From Clostridia bacterium (GTDB lineage Bacteria > Bacillota > Clostridia > Christensenellales > UBA1242), in assembly GCA_017443885.1 (NCBI GenBank), contig JAFSXW010000056.1, forward strand, positions 1-9,531: a stretch of DNA of 9,531 nucleotides, given 5' to 3'. Made by a program: the position numbers and the translations under genes. Below the pieces are notes generated by a model. It did not search any database and was not told where the DNA came from. It saw only the letters and a program-made list of their open reading frames with translations. Numbering within the stretch: position 1 is the stretch's first letter; every line of letters starts with the position of its first letter. Positions 5,930 to 9,531 of the stretch are shown here, one piece after another.

Positions 5930-6646
5930 CTAAATATTTGTAAGTTTTTTTCTTTGTGTTAGTTTTTTAAAATGGAAACTTGTGGCAAAAATTGAAAAGG
6001 CTAAAATGGCTTCTGCTGGATAATACGAACATAGGCATAATATGTCAAACACCAGTTTTCGTCCGGCAAACATATAAAGCACTAGCATTAAATCTGAGAA
6101 AAATAATAAAAATGCACCAACAAAAATTACAATATTAATCCACTTATTATTTTTCTCAAAAACGCCCATAGTTGCTTTTCCAAGCATTATCGATATTATT
6201 AGAGCGTAAACAACAACTAGAATTTTTAAGCCCCCAAAATTAAAGCCCTTATAAAATTCTATTAGCAAAAATGAAAGGATAAAAATAATTGCACCGCACA
6301 CAAAATCTTTCACTTTAAAGCCATTTAAAAAGCAAAAAGCTAAAAAGAAGAATATATGCCCCAGCCCAAAGAAAGATGCTCCAATCACAAACACATCAAT
6401 AAGCAAAATATCACCAGAACAGGCGAATATTAAGCCCATTAGCAAAAAAAGACCAAAATAAAATTGCTGTTTATCATTTTTTACCATTAAGATAAAATTT
6501 ATCACACCCATCACCACAAAAAGACTGCTTGCAATAGTTTTAGTGATATATGGAGAGCAAGGAACAGTAATATATAAAACATCTGCAATCAAAATTAATA
6601 TTGCTAAAATTATATTTAAAATTATACTTTTCTTTTCTAATGTCAT
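5930..6646 (-). CDS. YhhN/TMEM86-type membrane protein, putative lysoplasmalogenase
   Basis: An integral membrane protein of 238 residues with about eight hydrophobic segments. Two signatures mark the YhhN/TMEM86 family: CSGDILL (76-82) followed by FFGLGHIFFFLAF (92-104, H97), and a later GAFLLFFSDLMLVLYMF (177-193, D185) followed by SYYPAEAILAFS (207-218). The paired Asp residues in GD and SD are the conserved polar positions of the family. Mammalian TMEM86 members cleave the vinyl-ether bond of lysoplasmalogens; bacterial substrates are less clear, but anaerobic clostridia do make plasmalogens. I chose ATG 6646, which has AGGTG six bases upstream, over a GTG at 6655 without a good ribosome site. 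The stop overlaps the hisS ribosome site, so hisS is coupled to it. A promoter lies just upstream. Confidence 0.8.
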   Translation of the reverse strand: MTLEKKSIILNIILAILILIADVLYITVPCSPYITKTIASSLFVVMGVINFILMVKNDKQQFYFGLFLLMGLIFACSGDILLIDVFVIGASFFGLGHIFFFLAFCFLNGFKVKDFVCGAIIFILSFLLIEFYKGFNFGGLKILVVVYALIISIMLGKATMGVFEKNNKWINIVIFVGAFLLFFSDLMLVLYMFAGRKLVFDILCLCSYYPAEAILAFSIFATSFHFKKLTQRKKLTNI

Positions 6647-6662
6647 AAATTTCACCTATAAT

Positions 6663-6691
6663 ATATTAGCAAACTTATAAACATTTTTCAA
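6663..6691 (-). promoter_or_regulatory. Promoter of the yhhN-like/hisS operon
   Basis: On the minus strand TTGAAA (6686-6691) and TAATAT (6663-6668) are 17 bases apart. Transcription would begin near 6656, at the ribosome site, so the leader is nearly absent. This leaves no room for a T-box, the tRNA-sensing leader often found before aminoacyl-tRNA synthetase genes in Bacillota. Confidence 0.7.
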
Positions 6692-6719
6692 GTAAAAAGC
6701 ACACAAAAATTGTGTGCTT
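6692..6719 (-). terminator. Terminator after the 360-residue membrane protein
   Basis: A perfect nine-pair stem, AAGCACACA with TGTGTGCTT (6697-6705 and 6711-6719), has a five-base loop. On the minus strand it is followed by a short T-run. It begins nine bases after the stop of the upstream gene. Confidence 0.85.
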
Positions 6720-6727
6720 AGTTTTTA

Positions 6728-7810
6728 TTAGTGTTTCCACTCATAACTAGAATAATCAAATGTTAAAGTGAGTGAACCAACGCAGTGTGCTGGAACTCCA
6801 AAATAAACCACTGTGTAACTTTCATTAATTGTGTAAGAAATAAAATTAAAATTAGAATCAACTCTAAATGTTATTTGCACGCTTGCAAACTTTGGAGGGT
6901 CGGCAAAGCCACTTGTGCGCATCATTTGTTTAACATAATTCATAACGCTTGTTTCTGGCGAAAGCACCAATGTGTATTCATAAACATTTGGCTCAACAAA
7001 AACTCCTGCATCTGATTCAACTAAAATTGTTCTGCTAGAAACAACATAAGCCACTGGAGTGTCAACTTTTACACCATTTTTTAAAGTAAAGTCTTCATAA
7101 CTAAATGTTGAATTTGGCGAATTAGGAAAATCTGCTTCGGTTGAAGATTTTAATTTCCCCATATAACTTTCAACAGTAGCACCATCTTTATAAAGCAAAA
7201 GCTCAGCAATTGGCATCATACCATTAGACAGATTTTCTAGATATGTTTTTCCTTCGCTATATTCCCTATAGGCATATATTGTTTGATAACTTCCAATAGA
7301 AGGTTGGATTCCTCCATTAGATGTTACCCTATACTGACTTTTTTGCGATAAATTATATTCTGCCGTGATAAACGCATTAACACCACCAACCATACTTGGA
7401 TTTTTTCCACTTGTTAGGCTTAAAACGGTTTCTGTGTTGTCTCTATAATCTGCCTCTGAAAAATTATAAGTAACTTTATATTTGCTAGAAACATATAAAC
7501 TTCCGGCAAAAAAACCACCAATGGCACCAACCATTATAACTAGCACCATAAGGATTGCTTCTAAAGTGAAACGCCTGCGTTTTTGCTTCGTTGTTAGTGG
7601 CTTATTTTTATTAGCTTTTTTAGGGCTTATACGCTCTAATTTTCTCTCAGCTTCAATGCCAGAAATTCGCCCTAAACTAAGTTCCCTTTCTATTCGTTTT
7701 TCTTTTCTTAATTTAGAGAACTTCTTCTTTTTTATTGCATAATATATTAAAACCCCAACAACACTAATTAAACATATTGTTGGAATAACTGCAAAAATTA
7801 AATATTTCAT
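6728..7810 (-). CDS. Unknown two-pass membrane protein with outer domain
   Basis: I do not recognise this 360-residue protein. A TM segment at about 3-25 is followed by a very basic cytoplasmic stretch (27-82, including KKKKF and KQKRRR) that may form a helix around 32-62. A second TM segment lies at about 84-106, and the remaining 250 residues should be outside the cell. The outer part is rich in Ser, Thr, Tyr and Val with many alternating strands and few charges, so probably a beta-rich fold. It has one Cys, near the C-terminus in PAHCVGS. No catalytic motif is visible. The ATG at 7810 has AGAGGGG just upstream and its own promoter, and a terminator follows the stop, so it is a single-gene unit. 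It is divergent from the metal-exporter gene, which does not by itself imply a shared role. Confidence 0.85.
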   Translation of the reverse strand: MKYLIFAVIPTICLISVVGVLIYYAIKKKKFSKLRKEKRIERELSLGRISGIEAERKLERISPKKANKNKPLTTKQKRRRFTLEAILMVLVIMVGAIGGFFAGSLYVSSKYKVTYNFSEADYRDNTETVLSLTSGKNPSMVGGVNAFITAEYNLSQKSQYRVTSNGGIQPSIGSYQTIYAYREYSEGKTYLENLSNGMMPIAELLLYKDGATVESYMGKLKSSTEADFPNSPNSTFSYEDFTLKNGVKVDTPVAYVVSSRTILVESDAGVFVEPNVYEYTLVLSPETSVMNYVKQMMRTSGFADPPKFASVQITFRVDSNFNFISYTINESYTVVYFGVPAHCVGSLTLTFDYSSYEWKH

Positions 7811-7821
7811 TTTCCCCTCTT

Positions 7822-7860
7822 TTCTAATTATATCATATTTTATATAAAACTCAATTAGAA
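7822..7860. repeat. Inverted repeat spanning the 360-residue gene's promoter
   Basis: TTCTAATT (7822-7829) and AATTAGAA (7853-7860) are perfect inverted copies with a 23-base spacer, 31 bases centre to centre. One arm overlaps the -10 box and the other the -35 box. It is a possible operator, but short AT-rich arms also arise by chance. Confidence 0.4.
7827..7854 (-). promoter_or_regulatory. Promoter of the 360-residue membrane protein
   Basis: On the minus strand TTGAGT (7849-7854) and TATAAT (7827-7832) are 16 bases apart. The start site would lie near 7820, just before the ribosome site. Confidence 0.7.
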
Positions 7861-7906
7861 TTAATCATAAAAACATAAAAATTTTGTTTCAAAAATATTT
7901 AATTTT

Positions 7907-7945
7907 TTGTTGCACAACTATCTTTTCTATGTTAAAATGCAACAA
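7907..7945. repeat. Inverted repeat spanning the exporter promoter, candidate operator
   Basis: TTGTTGCA (7907-7914) and TGCAACAA (7938-7945) are perfect inverted copies with a 23-base spacer, 31 bases centre to centre, about three helical turns. The left arm covers most of the -35 box and the right arm the last -10 base through the start site. A repressor bound there, such as a metal sensor, would block transcription. No regulator gene is in the window. Confidence 0.5.
7910..7938 (+). promoter_or_regulatory. Promoter of the metal-exporter gene
   Basis: TTGCAC (7910-7915) and TAAAAT (7933-7938) are 17 bases apart. The start site would be near 7945, only about 13 bases before the chosen ATG and overlapping the ribosome site. 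This position rules out translation starting at the in-frame TTG at 7907. Confidence 0.7.
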
Positions 7946-7957
7946 GGGAAGTTTAAT

Positions 7958-8947
7958 ATGGAATTTTTATTAGACGCATTAAAAGATAGTGTAATTTTAG
8001 TTCCTTTTTTACTAGGAGCTTATATTTTAATAGAATTTTTAGAAACACTCACCAGCAACAGCTTAAAACCCAGCAGGCTTAAAAGCCCGCTTGCGCCAGT
8101 GTTTGGCTCGGTTTTTGGTTTGCTTCCACAATGCGGATTTAGCGTTGTTGCAACCGATTTATTTTCTCAAAAGAAAATAACAATGGGCACTCTAATTGCT
8201 ATTTTTATTGCAACAAGTGATGAAGCATTGCCACTTTTGATCATCGCGCCTGAAAAAGTTATTTATCTGGCCCCACTTCTTTTAATAAAATTCTTCTATG
8301 CCATAATTATTGGATATTCTGTTGATGGCATATTTAAACTTATAACAAAAAAGAAAAATAAATCTGATAACGCTTTTATAAAAACAGATAAAACTAATTT
8401 AGAAGAAAATAATAATCACAAAGAAGCGCATTTAGAAGATTCACTCTTTCATAGCACAGAAGAAAATGAAAATGATGAATCTTCTGATGAGCACTGCCAT
8501 ATTGGCTGTTGCGGGCATAGCATTGAAGAAGAAAAGAAAGAGCATTGGGCTCATAGATATCTTCTTCACCCTGCTCTTCACACCCTTAAAATATTTGCAT
8601 ATATTTTAATAGTAAATATTGCATTTAGTGGATTAATTGCTTTAATTGGCGAAGAATCACTAATGAATTTCTTAAACTCTGGCACATTTATTGCCCCAAT
8701 ATTTAGCGTTTTAATTGGTTTAATCCCAAATTGTGCTAGTAGTATAGTTTTAACAGAATTGTTTATAAAAGGTGGTTTATCTTTTGGTGCACTTTTAGCT
8801 GGCCTTTCTTGCAACGCAGGGCTGGGCTTAATAGTTTTAATAAAGCAAAACAAAAGCATAAAACAAAACCTTTCTATTATAGGTATTTTAATAGCATCAA
8901 GCCTTATTTTAGGCTATGCCACAATTCTAATTATGATGTTATTTTAA
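7958..8947 (+). CDS. Putative 10-TM heavy-metal/arsenic exporter, ArsP_2 type
   Basis: An integral membrane protein of 329 residues resembling the ArsP_2 (former DUF2899) family of putative heavy-metal or arsenic exporters. The two halves are related. The first has APVFGSVFGLLPQCGFS (46-62), TDLF (66-69) and TSDEALPLL (86-94). The second has APIFSVLIGLIPNCASS (246-262), TELF (266-269) and SCNAGLGL (284-291). Each half has a P-(Q/N)-C motif in a hydrophobic segment, a likely part of the transport path. Between them lies a hydrophilic loop (about 130-207) full of Glu, Asp, His and Cys, with HCHIGCCGH at 179-187, a probable metal-binding site. I chose ATG 7958, with AAGGGAAG upstream. The gene stands alone with its own promoter and shares a terminator with the convergent gene. 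The substrate (arsenic, zinc, cadmium or other) is not settled by sequence. Confidence 0.85.
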   Translation: MEFLLDALKDSVILVPFLLGAYILIEFLETLTSNSLKPSRLKSPLAPVFGSVFGLLPQCGFSVVATDLFSQKKITMGTLIAIFIATSDEALPLLIIAPEKVIYLAPLLLIKFFYAIIIGYSVDGIFKLITKKKNKSDNAFIKTDKTNLEENNNHKEAHLEDSLFHSTEENENDESSDEHCHIGCCGHSIEEEKKEHWAHRYLLHPALHTLKIFAYILIVNIAFSGLIALIGEESLMNFLNSGTFIAPIFSVLIGLIPNCASSIVLTELFIKGGLSFGALLAGLSCNAGLGLIVLIKQNKSIKQNLSIIGILIASSLILGYATILIMMLF

Positions 8948-9078
8948 TATACAAATAATATACAAAATTATTAATATAAATATAGTTTTTGTTATTAATT
9001 ATTAATTTACCAAAATTTAAATGTAAACAACCTAATTTAAAATTAATTTTATTTGTGTTTTCTTTAATTCTACAAACT
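8948..9078. other. AT-rich intergenic stretch with no visible gene
   Basis: This is the 3' untranslated space after the exporter gene. It contains A/T runs and repeated TTATTAATTA-type words. I see no coding frame, tRNA or convincing hairpin in it before the shared terminator. Confidence 0.6.
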
Positions 9079-9109
9079 AAAAAAGGCTTAGAAATTCTAA
9101 GCCTTTTTT
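9079..9109. terminator. Bidirectional terminator between convergent genes
   Basis: GGCTTAG (9085-9091) pairs with CTAAGCC (9097-9103). Six A residues lie on the left and six T residues on the right, giving a U-tract on either strand. It ends the plus-strand exporter transcript and, from the other side, the minus-strand gene whose stop codon is at 9113-9111. Confidence 0.92.
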
Positions 9110-9110
9110 G

Positions 9111-9531
9111 TTATCCTATAAGCGATACTGTTGTTGTTACAACATTGTAATGAATCGTTACCGTTGAAGTTTTACCTTCATCGTCTGTTATTGTTCTTTC
9201 AAGTTGTCTTTGCTGAGTTGTGGTTTCAACGATAAATGTGTAGCCCATAAGAATTCTTGTGCCAGACTCTCCAAATGCAACATTGATTGACGATTGACCC
9301 AATATATTACCTGCTGAAACATTTATTATCGGAGGTGCCGAATATCTAGATCCACCAACAAGATATAAAGTTTCTCCTTCTGTTATGTATTCATCACTAA
9401 CTGCGTAATCTGGCGTTTCAACTGATCCAATATTAAACCACCTTGAATTTGTTTCAACCTTAAAGACGATAATATTTGAAGAATAATATGTGTAGCCACT
9501 TGTGCTATCTATTTTAACCCTAGCACCATAA
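9111..9531 (-). CDS. C-terminal end of an unknown, probably surface, protein
   Basis: The minus frame is open from the right window edge to a TAA at 9113-9111, giving 139 residues with no start; the N-terminus is outside the window. A TTG at 9302 could open a 63-residue frame, but the frame continues upstream without a stop and no ribosome site precedes it. The sequence is rich in Thr, Ser, Val, Tyr and Gly with alternating strands (GYTYYSSNIIVFKVET, GETLYLVGGSRYSAP, STVTIHYNVVTTTVSL), has no Cys and no TM segment, and ends without a sorting signal. This composition fits beta-sandwich domains of exported or cell-surface proteins, an inference only. The shared terminator starts at its stop codon. 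Confidence 0.75.
   Translation of the reverse strand, partial: YGARVKIDSTSGYTYYSSNIIVFKVETNSRWFNIGSVETPDYAVSDEYITEGETLYLVGGSRYSAPPIINVSAGNILGQSSINVAFGESGTRILMGYTFIVETTTQQRQLERTITDDEGKTSTVTIHYNVVTTTVSLIG

Noticed and set aside
6647..6655. GTG at 6655 as the start of the YhhN-like gene
   Set aside because: It lies inside the AGGTG ribosome site of ATG 6646 and has no site of its own.
6647..6730. A T-box or other riboswitch before the hisS operon
   Set aside because: The predicted transcript starts next to the ribosome site and no T-box sequence or long leader is present.
7907..7957. TTG at 7907 as the start of the exporter gene, adding 17 residues
   Set aside because: The extension overlaps the -35 and -10 boxes and has no ribosome site, whereas ATG 7958 has AAGGGAAG at good spacing.
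8948..9078. Small RNA or replication-origin-like element in the AT-rich gap
   Set aside because: I see no promoter with a matching terminator, no DnaA-box cluster and no stable fold, only low-complexity A/T words.
9111..9302. A separate 63-residue gene starting at TTG 9302
   Set aside because: The frame stays open upstream to the window edge and reads as one continuous Thr/Ser-rich beta protein; no ribosome site precedes the TTG.

Overview
The window looks like chromosomal DNA from a strongly AT-rich, low-GC Gram-positive bacterium (Bacillota, Clostridia-like, possibly an uncultured host-associated lineage). The evidence is the gene set, strong AGGAG-type ribosome binding sites, near-consensus sigma-A promoters, U-tract terminators, and a Pol I whose 3'-5' proofreading motifs look lost, as in many Gram-positives. 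Trp is read from TGG, so nothing points to an altered genetic code. Most of the window is housekeeping DNA transcribed on the minus strand. I see no CRISPR array, insertion sequence, phage gene or restriction system.

Reading in the direction of minus-strand transcription (right to left): the C-terminal end of an unknown protein enters from the right edge (9111-9531) and ends at a terminator shared with a converging plus-strand gene. That plus-strand gene (7958-8947) is a putative 10-TM heavy-metal/arsenic exporter of the ArsP_2 type with a His/Cys-rich central loop. It is divergent from a gene for an unknown two-pass membrane protein with a large outer domain (6728-7810). The promoter of each divergent gene is spanned by an 8-bp inverted repeat with an identical 23-bp spacer.

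Next comes a tightly coupled pair: a YhhN/TMEM86-type membrane protein (lysoplasmalogenase family) and hisS. The HisRS is of the eukaryote/archaea-like sequence type and has Pro where the class II motif 3 Arg should be. A consensus promoter just after hisS probably drives a tRNA-Leu(CAA) gene. Between them lies a decayed 5' part of a second copy of the same tRNA, giving a 32-bp perfect direct repeat. The tRNA is followed immediately by a strong terminator.

A second promoter then starts a short operon of a flavin-reductase/flavoredoxin-like protein and an 87-residue basic beta-rich protein, ending in a terminator that overlaps the last stop codon. A third promoter starts tmk (dTMP kinase), a four-TM membrane protein overlapping it by 11 bases, and polA (DNA polymerase I), which starts two bases after the membrane protein's stop and runs off the left edge. 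tmk and polA tie this last operon to dTTP supply and DNA synthesis/repair.

I did not find a clearly new multi-gene system. The points most worth a second look are the HisRS motif 3 substitution, the tRNA-Leu relic with its competing hairpins, the matched inverted repeats in the divergent promoter region, and three unrecognised proteins.
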